Part shown: positions 8,743 through 17,409 of the stretch, piece by piece | Layout of the letters: each line of letters opens with the position of its first letter | Position numbering within the stretch: the first letter of the stretch is position 1 | From: Isoalcanivorax indicus | GTDB taxonomy: Bacteria > Pseudomonadota > Gammaproteobacteria > Pseudomonadales > Alcanivoracaceae | Reading direction: 5' to 3' | Assembly: GCF_003259185.1 (NCBI RefSeq) | Contig: NZ_QGMP01000001.1 | Span: forward strand, 2,574,784-2,638,783 | Length of the DNA: 64,000 nucleotides | Position numbers and translations under genes: made by a program | Notes under the pieces: generated by a model | Database searches by the model: none | What the model was told of the DNA's origin: nothing | What the model saw: the letters and a program-made list of their open reading frames with translations, nothing else

Positions 8743-10187
8743 CACTGAGCCTGCGCATATTCATCGGATATTTTCTGCTGGTCGGGCTGGGCATGATGGT
8801 CTTCCTGTACAGCACCTACGATCAGCTTCACCCTGTGTTGCGCCAGGCCAGCGAGGAAACCCTGGTCGACACCGCCAACCTGCTGGCCGAGTTCGCACCA
8901 GCGGCCCTGGCCGAAGACGACCCGGCCAGCAGCGCCTTCGCCTCCACCATCGAACGCTATACACAGCGGCCCCTCAATGCGCGCATCTGGTTGCGGGAGA
9001 AAACCACCCCCGGTATCGATGTCTACCTGACCGATGCGCAAGGCCGGGTGGTATTTCATACGCGCCCGGAAGAAACCGGGGCCGACTACGGACGCTGGCG
9101 CGACGTCAGCCTGACGCTGGCAGGTGAGTACGGCGCGCGCACCACCCGCCTCGACCCCGACGACGAACTCACCAGCGTCATGTACGTTGCCGCCCCGGTC
9201 CGGCGTGACGGCGAGATCATCGGCGTACTCACCGTGGCCCAGCCGAATCTGAACATCCAGCCCTTCCTTGACTATGCACGACGGCAGATCCTGCAGCTGG
9301 GCAGCGGCATCCTGTTGGTGTCGCTTTTGCTTGGCGGGGTCATCTCGGTGTGGCTGACCCGCTCGATACGCCAGCTGGTGCAATACGTGGAGCGCGCTGG
9401 CCGCGGCGACAAGGTACAACCCCCCATTCTGCGCGAAACGTCCCTGGCGCGGCTGGCCGCCTCCACCGAGCGCATGCGGCGAGAGATCGAGGGTAAAGCC
9501 TACGTAGAGCGCTATGTCGAGAATCTGGCGCATGAAATGAAATCACCGCTGTCAGCCATTCGCGGCGCTGTGGAGATTCTCCAGGAACCCGATACCGGCG
9601 CAAGAAACCGGGAGCGCTTCCTGGATAACATTGATCTGGAGTCACGGCGCATGCAGCGCCTGATCGATCGCCTGCTGTCACTGGCAGCACTGGAGAACCG
9701 GCATACCCTGAATGCGGTGGAAACCGTGGATATGGCCACATTGGTCCGCGATGAGATCACACGACGGGCGCCCCATACCGAAGCCCGACAGATTCAGGTA
9801 CTGGTCTCCACCAGCGGCTCCCCCCGGCTTGAGGGCGAGCGCTTCCTGCTCGCCCAAGCCGTCAGCAACCTGCTCGACAACGCCCTGGACTTCTGCCCGC
9901 CCGGGGGCACCGTCATGCTTCACCTGGCCCGGCGTGGGGATGAGCTGGTCCTGAGCCTGCACAATGACGGCGACCCGATCCCCGACTATGCCCGCCCCCG
10001 GGTATTCGAGCGCTTCTACTCCCTGAGCCGCCCGGACAGCGACCGCCGCAGTACGGGCCTGGGTCTGAGCTTCGTCCGCGAGATCGCCGAGCTGCATCAG
10101 GGCCGGATAGCGCTGGACAATGCCGTCGGCGGCGGGGTGATTGCTGTCCTGACGCTACCGGCACTAGCGGAAGGTCGGGTGCAGTAA
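8739..10187 (+). CDS. creC: CreC-type membrane sensor histidine kinase
   Basis: This 482-residue sensor kinase has TM1 at about 5-24, a periplasmic CreC sensor region (about 25-185), TM2 at about 187-207 and a HAMP-like linker. The HisKA phospho-acceptor is His265 (ENLAHEMKSPLSAIRG). The ATPase domain has an N-box (SNLLDNAL, about 376-383), a DGDPI G1-like loop and TGLGLSF. It resembles E. coli CreC along its length (GYFLLV, the VMYVAAP motif, IRGAxEIL). Its ATG overlaps the creB stop (ATGA). In Pseudomonas and enterics CreC responds to envelope or metabolic cues, including PBP4 inhibition; that signal is known for the family and not shown here. The usual third gene, creD, is absent and ppa follows. 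Confidence 0.92.
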   Translation: MTLSLRIFIGYFLLVGLGMMVFLYSTYDQLHPVLRQASEETLVDTANLLAEFAPAALAEDDPASSAFASTIERYTQRPLNARIWLREKTTPGIDVYLTDAQGRVVFHTRPEETGADYGRWRDVSLTLAGEYGARTTRLDPDDELTSVMYVAAPVRRDGEIIGVLTVAQPNLNIQPFLDYARRQILQLGSGILLVSLLLGGVISVWLTRSIRQLVQYVERAGRGDKVQPPILRETSLARLAASTERMRREIEGKAYVERYVENLAHEMKSPLSAIRGAVEILQEPDTGARNRERFLDNIDLESRRMQRLIDRLLSLAALENRHTLNAVETVDMATLVRDEITRRAPHTEARQIQVLVSTSGSPRLEGERFLLAQAVSNLLDNALDFCPPGGTVMLHLARRGDELVLSLHNDGDPIPDYARPRVFERFYSLSRPDSDRRSTGLGLSFVREIAELHQGRIALDNAVGGGVIAVLTLPALAEGRVQ

Positions 10188-10188
10188 C

Positions 10189-10215
10189 GGCGCGGGGTTG
10201 CTATAATCCCGCGCC
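10189..10215 (+). promoter_or_regulatory. Extended -10 promoter of ppa set in an 8-bp inverted repeat
   Basis: A consensus TATAAT (10202-10207) preceded by TG and one base (TGCTATAAT) forms an extended -10. No good -35 lies 16-18 bp upstream. The -10 sits exactly between GGCGCGGG (10189-10196) and CCCGCGCC (10208-10215), a perfect inverted repeat starting 2 bp after the creC stop. The palindrome could end creC transcripts or bind a protein that occludes the -10. Confidence 0.6.
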
Positions 10216-10244
10216 ATCCGCAACTGCATCGGACTCGACCCATC

Positions 10245-10778
10245 ATGGATTTTGCAAAAGTGCCTGCTGGCAAGGACATTCCCAACGATATCAACGTCGT
10301 CATCGAAATTCCGGCCAATGCCTCCCCGATCAAGTACGAGATCGACAAGGACAGCAACGCCATCGTGGTAGATCGCTTCATGGCAACGCCGATGTTCTAC
10401 CCGGCCAACTACGGCTATATCCCCAACACCCTGTCCGAGGACGGTGACCCGCTGGACGTACTGGTGGTGACCCCCTACCCGGTGGTGCCCGGTGCCGTGA
10501 TCCGCTGCCGCCCGGTGGGTGTGCTCAACATGAGCGACGAATCCGGCCAGGACGCCAAGCTGATTGCTGTGCCCCACGACAAGCTGACCAGCCTCTACAA
10601 GGACGTGCAGGAATACACCGACCTGCCGACCCTGCTGATCCAGCAGATCGAGCACTTCTTCGAGAACTACAAGGATCTGGAAGCAGGCAAATGGGTGAAG
10701 GTAGACGGCTGGGACAATGCCGAGGCCGCCCGCAAGGAAGTCATCAAATCCGTCGACGCCTACAAGAACGACCAGTAA
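10245..10778 (+). CDS. ppa: Inorganic pyrophosphatase (family I)
   Basis: This cytoplasmic enzyme hydrolyses pyrophosphate to two phosphates, pulling biosynthetic reactions forward. It is 177 residues, the normal bacterial length. The family signature [10 protein letters not shown] supplies metal-binding aspartates, and YGYIPNTL and KWVKVDGW are also diagnostic. The start ATG 10245 gives the usual N-terminus ([23 protein letters not shown]). It is a single gene with its own extended -10 promoter and a GC-rich hairpin just downstream, facing the convergent DUF2333 gene. Confidence 0.97.
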   Translation: MDFAKVPAGKDIPNDINVVIEIPANASPIKYEIDKDSNAIVVDRFMATPMFYPANYGYIPNTLSEDGDPLDVLVVTPYPVVPGAVIRCRPVGVLNMSDESGQDAKLIAVPHDKLTSLYKDVQEYTDLPTLLIQQIEHFFENYKDLEAGKWVKVDGWDNAEAARKEVIKSVDAYKNDQ

Positions 10779-10788
10779 GGCCGACCCG

Positions 10789-10812
10789 CCGGCCCGGCGC
10801 TGCCCGGGCCGG
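10789..10812. terminator. Terminator-like hairpin between convergent ppa and the DUF2333 gene
   Basis: CCGGCCCGG (10789-10797) pairs perfectly with CCGGGCCGG (10804-10812) around a 6-nt loop, giving a 9-bp GC stem between two convergent genes. There is no T tract on either side, so it is a probable pause or stabilising hairpin rather than a proven intrinsic terminator. Confidence 0.5.
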
Positions 10813-10834
10813 TGCTGCCACCCGCGCCACCGCG

Positions 10835-11830
10835 CTATTCCTGCTGTACCTGCACATCAACCTGATACAGGCTCGCCCTGAGCTCCTGCAATGACAGGTT
10901 GGCCCCGGCAATATGGTTGGCCATCACCAGGGAATGATTGGCAAACAGGCCGAAACCCCGCCCGTTGAGGATCACCGGGCTGCGTACCGGCGCCTGGGTG
11001 TACTCCAGCTGATGAATGACCCGCCGCAGGTGGACGCGCCCCGAGGGGGTCAACTGCCGACCGAAATCCTGCTCGGCACCGCGCATCAGATGCAGCAGGG
11101 CCCAGGTGCTGCCACGGGCCTGATAGAAGACGTCATCCACCTGAAAGCGCGGTGTGCGGGACAGCGGCACCGATTCATCGTCCAGCAGACCGGCGTCGGG
11201 CAGCGGCCGCCCCACACTGCCCGAAAGCTCTCTGCTCAGGGCTTTCAGGCGGTCGTGCACCTCGGCCAGCCAGAAATCGAGCGCCGCCGGATCCAGGTGA
11301 AAGCTGGCTGGCACCTCGGCCTCCTGGCCCTCACGCCGCCGCACCAGATAGCGCTCCAGCGCACGAATGCCGCGCCGGTATTCCCGCTCGGCCGACGGGA
11401 ACGCCCAGCTCTTGTGGTCAAACGCCAGTTGCGGGGCGGCGACCCTCAGATCCGGGTCCTCAACCAGCGTTACGCCGCGCGGACGGCCCAGCTCCTTCTG
11501 CAGTGCCCGGCTCAGGTCACGGGCCTGGGTCAGTGCCCCGTATTCCCAGTTGGGCATGTTATCCAGCCACAGGCGGTGCGGCAGAATATCGTTGCTCAGG
11601 TAGCCACCCGGCTTCTCCAGCAGCGTCGTCATCACGTTGATCAATGCCTGGGTCGTGGCCTCCCCGGGCACCGGCTGCGCCGCCACAATCAGGTCCGGCT
11701 GGGCCGGTTCACGGCTCCAGTGCCAGCCCATGAGAATATTCAGCGACAAGAGCCCGCCCAGCACAGCGGGGATCAGCACGCGACCCCGGTCACGGGCCTG
11801 GTACAGCAGGGGTTGCAGGCGGTCAGGCAT
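10835..11830 (-). CDS. DUF2333 family membrane-anchored protein
   Basis: This 331-residue protein has one TM segment near the N-terminus (RVLIPAVLGGLLSLNILMGW) and a long soluble region predicted outside the cytoplasm. Motifs recalled for DUF2333 proteins of Pseudomonas-type bacteria are present: GGYLSNDILPHRLWLDNMPNWEYG and FYQARGSTWALLHLMRGAE are both split parts of the conserved core. The molecular function is unknown. The start used is ATG 11830, preceded by AAGGA at 6-8 nt; an in-frame ATG farther upstream lacks such a site. It is divergent from dsbD across about 190 bp and convergent with ppa. Confidence 0.82.
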   Translation of the reverse strand: MPDRLQPLLYQARDRGRVLIPAVLGGLLSLNILMGWHWSREPAQPDLIVAAQPVPGEATTQALINVMTTLLEKPGGYLSNDILPHRLWLDNMPNWEYGALTQARDLSRALQKELGRPRGVTLVEDPDLRVAAPQLAFDHKSWAFPSAEREYRRGIRALERYLVRRREGQEAEVPASFHLDPAALDFWLAEVHDRLKALSRELSGSVGRPLPDAGLLDDESVPLSRTPRFQVDDVFYQARGSTWALLHLMRGAEQDFGRQLTPSGRVHLRRVIHQLEYTQAPVRSPVILNGRGFGLFANHSLVMANHIAGANLSLQELRASLYQVDVQVQQE

Positions 11831-11858
11831 CTCGAATCCTTGTAAGCCACCGGGGGCG

Positions 11859-11890
11859 TGCCCCCCGACTATCATGCCCCCCGACTATAG
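11859..11890. repeat. 16-bp tandem duplication in the DUF2333/dsbD intergenic region
   Basis: TGCCCCCCGACTATCA is followed immediately by TGCCCCCCGACTATAG. Fourteen of 16 bases match. It lies about 30 bp upstream of the DUF2333 start and could hold duplicated regulatory sites or be a replication-slippage event. Confidence 0.6.
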
Positions 11891-11954
11891 AGGAACACCG
11901 TGACCAGACAAAACCGGTGCGGCAGATCACCGCAGAGCGCGCCCCTGCCGACTC

Positions 11955-11963
11955 TGGTATCCT
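11955..11963 (+). promoter_or_regulatory. Possible extended -10 promoter for dsbD
   Basis: TGGTATCCT (TG, one base, TATCCT) ends about 56 bp upstream of the dsbD start. No clear -35 is seen. Similar TGn-type -10 elements precede ppa, coq7 and the tRNA-Leu gene in this window. Confidence 0.35.
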
Positions 11964-12019
11964 GAGCGCGCCGTGCGAGGCGCTGAACTTTCTCGCCGAG
12001 GGGAATTCCAAAGACCGCC

Positions 12020-13939
12020 ATGACCCGACTTCATACCATGCTCGTCACAGTGCTGCTGGTCGCCCTGAGCCTGCCCGCGCAGGCCCTGCTGGGCCGTTCA
12101 GACAGCGGCAGCAGCCTGCTTGGCGGCAGCAGTCAGCAGGACCTGCCACGCCCGGAAGAGGCCATCAGTATCCAGGCCGAACCGGACCTGCCCGAGCAGG
12201 CCATCACCCTGACCTTCCGCATGATCCCCGAGGTGTTCCTCTACGAGCATGGCTTCGGCTTTCGCCTGCGCGATACACACGGCAACCTGATCAGCGATTT
12301 CAGCGACTTTCGCGTGCCCGAGGGCGAGCACAAGGACGACGAGCTGTTCGGCCCGGTGCAGGTGTACTACGACACCCTGACCCTGTCGCTGCCGCTGGAT
12401 TCCGTGCCGCTGACGCCCACCGTGCTGGAGGTCGATTATCAGGGCTGCATTGAGGATGTGCTCTGTTACCCGCCCTTGACGCGCGACGTGCCGCTGACGT
12501 TCGTCAGTGCCGAGGAACTGTCCTTTGCCGCGCCGGCGGACCGCCCCGGAGACAGCCAGGAGCGCGGCGGCTTCTTCAGCACCCTGGGCTCGGAAGACGC
12601 CAATGCCTTTTCCCGCTGGATGGGCGAGCAGAATCTGGCCATGGTGGTCACGCTGTTCTTCGCTGGCGGGCTGCTGCTGGCGTTCACCCCCTGCGTATTT
12701 CCCATGGTGCCTATCCTGTCAGGCATCATTGCTGGCCAGAGCCACCCCACTGCCCGGCGCGGCTTCATGCTCAGCAGCGCCTATGTGCTCGGCATGGCGG
12801 TGCCCTACACGGTGGCAGGCTTGCTGGTGGCGGTGTTCGGCGCGCGGCTGAACCTGCAATACCTGCTCCAGCAACCGGCGGCCATCATCACCTCGGCCAG
12901 CATCTTTGTCATTCTGGCGCTCGGCATGTTCGGCCTGTTTACCCTGCAATTGCCGGAGAAACTCCGCAGCCGCCTGGCCAACGCCGGTAGCCACCGCCGG
13001 GAAGGCTCACTCAGCGGTGCCGCGCTGCTGGGCCTGATCTCAGGGCTGGTGGTATCGCCCTGCGTCACACCGATCCTTGCAGGCGCCCTGCTCTACGTGG
13101 CGGGCAGTGGCGATGCCGCCACCGGTGGTCTGTCGCTGTTTGCCCTGGCGCTGGGCATGGGGGTGCCGCTGATCGTTTTCGGCACCGGTGGCAGCCACCT
13201 GCTGCCCCGTGCAGGCACCTGGATGGAAGGCATCAAGCACTTCTTCGGCGTGGTGATGCTCGGCGTCGCCATCTGGCTGCTCGATCGCATCATTGCCGAC
13301 AGCGTGACCCTGGCGCTCTACGGGCTGCTGCTGGCCGTCTACGGCATCCAGCTCGGCGCCTTGCAGCCGACGCTGGACACCAGCCGCCTGAAGCGCGGCG
13401 TGGCGATGGTGCTGGCATTGTACGGGGCCATCATGGTGATCGGCGCTGCCGCCGGAGGCACCGACCCCTGGCAACCGTTGGTAACGCAGGAACGGCAGGC
13501 CGGCACGGGGAGCCCACGTGGCGCCGACACCGGGGCCGTACAGCGGCCTGCTGAAGGGGTTTACGATTTCATCGACGTCACCGGGCGTGAGCCGCTGCAA
13601 GCACTGCTGGCCGAGGCGCGCGACAGCGGTCAGCCGGTCCTGGTGGATTTCTTTGCCGAATGGTGTGTCGCCTGCAAGGTGCTGGAAGAGACCACGCTGA
13701 GCGACGCCGCGGTACTGCAAGCCATGCAGGATCGTGACCTGATGCTGGTGCGCGCTGACGTCACGCGCATCACCCGCGATAATCAGGCGATCATGGCGGA
13801 TTATGGTATTTTCGGCCTGCCCAGCCTGATCTTCATCGATCCCCGGGGGGAGGAGATCGCAGATAGCCGGGTACTCGGCGAAATGAGCCCGGAGCGCTTC
13901 CTGAATCACCTGAAAACGCGGGTATTTCCGTCGATATGA
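12020..13939 (+). CDS. dsbD: Thiol:disulfide interchange protein DsbD
   Basis: DsbD carries electrons from cytoplasmic thioredoxin across the inner membrane to periplasmic DsbC/DsbG and cytochrome c maturation proteins. The 639-residue protein has all three modules. The signal peptide is followed by an N-terminal periplasmic domain with Cys143 and Cys149. The central eight-helix domain has its redox cysteines at 225 (FTPCVFP) and 348 (VSPCVTP). The C-terminal thioredoxin domain has WCVAC at 548-552. The start ATG 12020 begins the signal peptide MTRLHTMLVTVLLVALSLPAQA. A Ser/Gly/Gln-rich insert follows the signal peptide. It is probably monocistronic. Confidence 0.96.
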   Translation: MTRLHTMLVTVLLVALSLPAQALLGRSDSGSSLLGGSSQQDLPRPEEAISIQAEPDLPEQAITLTFRMIPEVFLYEHGFGFRLRDTHGNLISDFSDFRVPEGEHKDDELFGPVQVYYDTLTLSLPLDSVPLTPTVLEVDYQGCIEDVLCYPPLTRDVPLTFVSAEELSFAAPADRPGDSQERGGFFSTLGSEDANAFSRWMGEQNLAMVVTLFFAGGLLLAFTPCVFPMVPILSGIIAGQSHPTARRGFMLSSAYVLGMAVPYTVAGLLVAVFGARLNLQYLLQQPAAIITSASIFVILALGMFGLFTLQLPEKLRSRLANAGSHRREGSLSGAALLGLISGLVVSPCVTPILAGALLYVAGSGDAATGGLSLFALALGMGVPLIVFGTGGSHLLPRAGTWMEGIKHFFGVVMLGVAIWLLDRIIADSVTLALYGLLLAVYGIQLGALQPTLDTSRLKRGVAMVLALYGAIMVIGAAAGGTDPWQPLVTQERQAGTGSPRGADTGAVQRPAEGVYDFIDVTGREPLQALLAEARDSGQPVLVDFFAEWCVACKVLEETTLSDAAVLQAMQDRDLMLVRADVTRITRDNQAIMADYGIFGLPSLIFIDPRGEEIADSRVLGEMSPERFLNHLKTRVFPSI

Positions 13940-14016
13940 CAGGGAAAAGACCATGACCGCCCAGTCAGAGATGTAAGTAAAGGTGTAAACCTCTTTCCAG
14001 CCCCGTTTTTTCCCCC

Positions 14017-14072
14017 TAGTATTGGGCAGCATTGAGCCAGAACTGCAACAGCCGCCTGATTGGGCGGTTTTT
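14017..14072 (+). terminator. Possible promoter and intrinsic terminator/attenuator in the aroQ leader
   Basis: CCGCC (14052-14056) and GGCGG (14063-14067) form a stem with a 6-nt loop, followed by TTTTT (14068-14072), a typical intrinsic terminator. A weak promoter-like pair (TTTCCA 13994-13999, TAGTAT 14017-14022) lies just upstream, so the hairpin could terminate a short leader before aroQ. It could equally be the dsbD terminator. Confidence 0.55.
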
Positions 14073-14134
14073 GCCGTCCAGTTCACAACTTTTCACTGCT
14101 TTTCGCTGACAGGTTTGTTCCACAGGAGATCCAC

Positions 14135-14593
14135 GTGGCTTCCATTCTGGTACTGCATGGCCCCAATCTGAATCTGCTGGGCACACGGGAACCCGAGACC
14201 TACGGCCACACGACCCTTGATGACATCAACCTGCGTCTGCAAGCGCTGGCCCAGGACAACGGCCATCACCTGCAGTGGCTGCAAAGCAACGCCGAGTATG
14301 AACTGATCGAGCGCATCCACAGCGCCCGTGTCGAAGGCATCGACTTCATCATCATCAACCCGGCCGCGTTCACGCACACCAGCGTGGCGCTGCGGGATGC
14401 CCTGCTGGGCGTGAACATTCCGTTCATCGAAGTGCACCTGTCGAACACCCATCGCCGCGAAGCCTTCCGCCAGCATTCCTATTTTTCCGACATCGCCACG
14501 GGCGTGATTCTGGGGCTGGGCGCAGAGGGTTACCGCCTGGCACTGGAGGCGGCCATGGCCCACCTGAATCCTGATCCGACTGAGAAGAAGTAA
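14135..14593 (+). CDS. aroQ: Type II 3-dehydroquinate dehydratase
   Basis: The enzyme dehydrates 3-dehydroquinate to 3-dehydroshikimate in the shikimate pathway. The protein is 152 residues, the usual length, and forms dodecamers in characterised members. Conserved segments are [18 protein letters not shown] (catalytic Arg and Tyr), [16 protein letters not shown] and [16 protein letters not shown] (catalytic His region). The start is GTG 14135, preceded by AGGAG with a 6-nt spacer; upstream in-frame codons give no AroQ similarity. It leads the aroQ-accB-accC-prmA cluster, with only 12 bp before accB. Confidence 0.95.
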   Translation: MASILVLHGPNLNLLGTREPETYGHTTLDDINLRLQALAQDNGHHLQWLQSNAEYELIERIHSARVEGIDFIIINPAAFTHTSVALRDALLGVNIPFIEVHLSNTHRREAFRQHSYFSDIATGVILGLGAEGYRLALEAAMAHLNPDPTEKK

Positions 14594-14605
14594 AGGACAC
14601 CATTT

Positions 14606-15076
14606 ATGGATATTCGCAAGGTCAAGAAACTGATCGAGCTGCTTGAGGAATCCGGTATCGACGAACTGGAGATCCACGAGGGCGAGGAATCCGTGCGCAT
14701 CAGCCGCAACAGCCGCAATGCAGCACCTGCGCCGCAGATGTATGCCGCCCCTGCGCCCGCACCGGCACCAGCGCCCGCTGCAGCGGCTGCACCGCCCAGC
14801 GCAGGCAGCAAGGAAAAGACCGGTGACGATGCATTGCCCCCCGGACATATCGTGCGCTCGCCGATGGTCGGCACTTTCTATCGTGCCTCTTCTCCCGGCG
14901 CCGCCAACTTCACGGAAGTCGGCCAGCAGGTCAAGGCCGGCGACGTCCTGTGCATCATCGAAGCCATGAAGATGATGAACCAGATCGAAGCCGACAAATC
15001 CGGCACCATTGAAGCCGTACTGGTGGAAAACGGTGAACCAGTGGAATACGACCAGCCAATGTTCGTCATTGGCTAG
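14606..15076 (+). CDS. accB: Acetyl-CoA carboxylase biotin carboxyl carrier protein
   Basis: AccB carries the biotin that shuttles carboxylate between biotin carboxylase (AccC) and carboxyltransferase in the first step of fatty-acid synthesis. It has 156 residues. A short N-terminal domain is followed by an Ala/Pro-rich linker (about 39-66), then the biotinyl domain (about 80-156). The biotinylated residue is Lys122 in the EAMKMMN motif. ATG 14606 is preceded by AAAGGA. It is cotranscribed with accC, which starts 29 bp downstream. Confidence 0.97.
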   Translation: MDIRKVKKLIELLEESGIDELEIHEGEESVRISRNSRNAAPAPQMYAAPAPAPAPAPAAAAAPPSAGSKEKTGDDALPPGHIVRSPMVGTFYRASSPGAANFTEVGQQVKAGDVLCIIEAMKMMNQIEADKSGTIEAVLVENGEPVEYDQPMFVIG

Positions 15077-15105
15077 GCCCTGTTCGCCCAGGAGAATCCG
15101 ACACC

Positions 15106-16449
15106 ATGCTACGAAAAGTTGTCATCGCCAATCGGGGCGAAATTGCACTGCGTATCCTGCGCGCCTGCAAGGAACTCGGCATTCGCACCGTTGCGGTCTA
15201 CTCCAAGGCCGACCGGGAGCTGATGCACGTGCGCCTGGCCGACGAGTCGGTGTGCATCGGCCCGGCCCCGTCTGGCGAATCCTATCTGAACATTCCGGCC
15301 ATCATCAGCGCGGCGGAAGTCACCGACGCCGATGCCATCCACCCCGGCTACGGGTTTCTGGCTGAGAACGCCGATTTCGCCGAATGCGTTGAGCGCTCCG
15401 GCTTCATCTTCATCGGCCCGAAAGCCGACACCATTCGCCTGATGGGCAACAAGGTCTCCGCCATCAATGCCATGAAAGAAGCGGGCGTGCCCACCGTGCC
15501 CGGCTCGAACGGCCCGGTCGGCGAAGACAGCGACGAGGCCCTGCGTCTGGCAGAAATGATCGGCTTCCCGGTGATCATCAAGGCGGCCGCCGGGGGTGGC
15601 GGGCGCGGCATGCGCGTGGTGGAGAAATCCGCCGCCCTGCTCAACGCCATCACGCTGACCCGTTCGGAGGCCAAGAATGCCTTCGGCGACGATACGGTCT
15701 ATATGGAGAAGTTTCTCCAGCATCCCCGCCATGTGGAAATCCAGGTGCTGGCCGATGGTCAGGGCAATGCGATCCATCTGGGTGATCGCGACTGCTCGCT
15801 GCAGCGTCGCCACCAGAAGGTGGTCGAGGAAGCCCCGGCACCGGGCATCCCGGATGATATCCGCAACGAAGTGGCAGAGCGTTGTGTTCGCGCCTGTATC
15901 GAGATCGGTTATCGCGGCGCCGGCACCTTCGAGTTCCTGTATGAAGACGGCCAGTTCTACTTCATCGAGATGAACACCCGCGTGCAGGTGGAGCACCCGG
16001 TGACCGAAATGGTCACGGGGGTCGATATCGTCAAGGAACAGCTGCGCATCGCCGCGGGCGAGCCGCTGTCGCTGCGCCAGAGCGATATCCAGATCAACGG
16101 CCATGCCATTGAAGTACGGATCAACGCTGAACACCCGGAGCGCTTCACACCCTGCCCCGGCACTATCCGCTATTTCCATGCCCCTGGCGGCAACGGCGTG
16201 CGGGTGGATTCGCACATCTACGGCGGCTACACCGTACCGCCCTACTACGATTCGCTGGTGGCCAAGATCATCACCTGGGGCCCGGACCGTGCCAACGCCT
16301 TTGTGCGCATGCGCAACGCCCTCGACGAAGTGGTGATCGACGGCATCGACACCAATGTGCCGTTGCACCGCGAAAAGATCTTCCGCGACAAGGCCTTTGA
16401 AGCGGGTGGCGTGGACATCCACCACCTCGAATCGAAGCTGCGCAACTGA
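15106..16449 (+). CDS. accC: Acetyl-CoA carboxylase biotin carboxylase subunit
   Basis: AccC is the ATP-grasp enzyme that carboxylates biotin on AccB using bicarbonate. It is 447 residues, matching E. coli AccC. The N-terminal domain begins [20 protein letters not shown]. The glycine-rich ATP loop is [30 protein letters not shown] and [16 protein letters not shown] are the conserved catalytic segments. An AGGAGA ribosome site precedes ATG 15106. The stop and the prmA start share one base (TGATG), so the two are translationally coupled. Confidence 0.98.
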   Translation: MLRKVVIANRGEIALRILRACKELGIRTVAVYSKADRELMHVRLADESVCIGPAPSGESYLNIPAIISAAEVTDADAIHPGYGFLAENADFAECVERSGFIFIGPKADTIRLMGNKVSAINAMKEAGVPTVPGSNGPVGEDSDEALRLAEMIGFPVIIKAAAGGGGRGMRVVEKSAALLNAITLTRSEAKNAFGDDTVYMEKFLQHPRHVEIQVLADGQGNAIHLGDRDCSLQRRHQKVVEEAPAPGIPDDIRNEVAERCVRACIEIGYRGAGTFEFLYEDGQFYFIEMNTRVQVEHPVTEMVTGVDIVKEQLRIAAGEPLSLRQSDIQINGHAIEVRINAEHPERFTPCPGTIRYFHAPGGNGVRVDSHIYGGYTVPPYYDSLVAKIITWGPDRANAFVRMRNALDEVVIDGIDTNVPLHREKIFRDKAFEAGGVDIHHLESKLRN

Positions 16450-17327
16450 TGGCCTGGCTGCAAGTGCACATTCCTTCCACCGCCTCACAAGCCGAAGCGG
16501 TGGAGGATGCCCTGCTGGCACTGGGTGCGCAGGCGGTCACGCTGGCGGATGCGGCTGACCAGCCCTTGTTCGAACCGCCGCTGGGCGCCACGCCCCTGTG
16601 GCGGGAAACCATTATCAGTGCCCTGTTCGATGCCGACACGGATACCGATGCACTGCTGACGGGCCTGACCGCGCAACTGGGTGAGGCGCCCGCTGATTAC
16701 CGCATGGAGCAACTCGCCGACCAGGCCTGGGAACGGGCCTGGATGGACGACTTCAAACCCATGCAGTTTGGCGAGCGGCTGTGGATCGTGCCCAGCTGGG
16801 CGGAACCGATAAGCGGCGACGCCGTCAATCTGCGCCTTGACCCCGGCCTGGCCTTCGGCACCGGCACCCACGAAACCACCGCCATGTGCCTGCGCTGGCT
16901 GGACGGCGCCGACCTCACCGGCAAGACCGTGCTGGATTTCGGCTGCGGCTCCGGCGTGCTGGCAATCGCGGCACTGCTACTCGGCGCCGAACGGGTGCTG
17001 GCCTGTGACATTGATCCCCAGGCACTGATGGCCACCCGGGAGAACGCCGCCCTGAACGGCGTCGCGCATCGCCTGGACGCCTGCCTGCCCGGGGACCTGC
17101 CCACCAGCGCCACCTTTGATCTGGTCATTGCCAACATCCTTGCTGGCCCGCTGGTGGAACTGGCTCCGCAATTGCTCGGCTTCTGCGGACCCGGCAGCGA
17201 GTTGGTGCTGTCCGGCATTCTGGCCGAACAGGCCGATAACGTAGAGGCTGCCTACACCCCCTCGATCCGCTTTGCAGCGCGTGGGCGTGACGGCGACTGG
17301 GTGCGCCTGGCAGGGCGCCATTCGTAA
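16449..17327 (+). CDS. prmA: Ribosomal protein L11 methyltransferase
   Basis: PrmA trimethylates ribosomal protein L11 using S-adenosylmethionine. It has 292 residues, the usual size. An N-terminal substrate-recognition domain precedes the SAM domain, with motif I VLDFGCGSGVLAIAA, the acidic turn ACDIDPQA and the NILAGPL motif IV. The FGTGTHETT segment before motif I is typical of PrmA. It overlaps accC by one base, as often seen in gammaproteobacteria. Confidence 0.96.
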   Translation: MAWLQVHIPSTASQAEAVEDALLALGAQAVTLADAADQPLFEPPLGATPLWRETIISALFDADTDTDALLTGLTAQLGEAPADYRMEQLADQAWERAWMDDFKPMQFGERLWIVPSWAEPISGDAVNLRLDPGLAFGTGTHETTAMCLRWLDGADLTGKTVLDFGCGSGVLAIAALLLGAERVLACDIDPQALMATRENAALNGVAHRLDACLPGDLPTSATFDLVIANILAGPLVELAPQLLGFCGPGSELVLSGILAEQADNVEAAYTPSIRFAARGRDGDWVRLAGRHS

Positions 17328-17409
17328 GGCACCGTGACGCAAGCCCTTGCCAGAACCCCGGTGTTTCCGTAAAACCACACAGACAATGCCCGCGCGCTGA
17401 CGGATTCCC

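Noticed and set aside
15109..16521. 470-codon open frame opposite accC
   Set aside because: Antisense shadow of a highly conserved gene.
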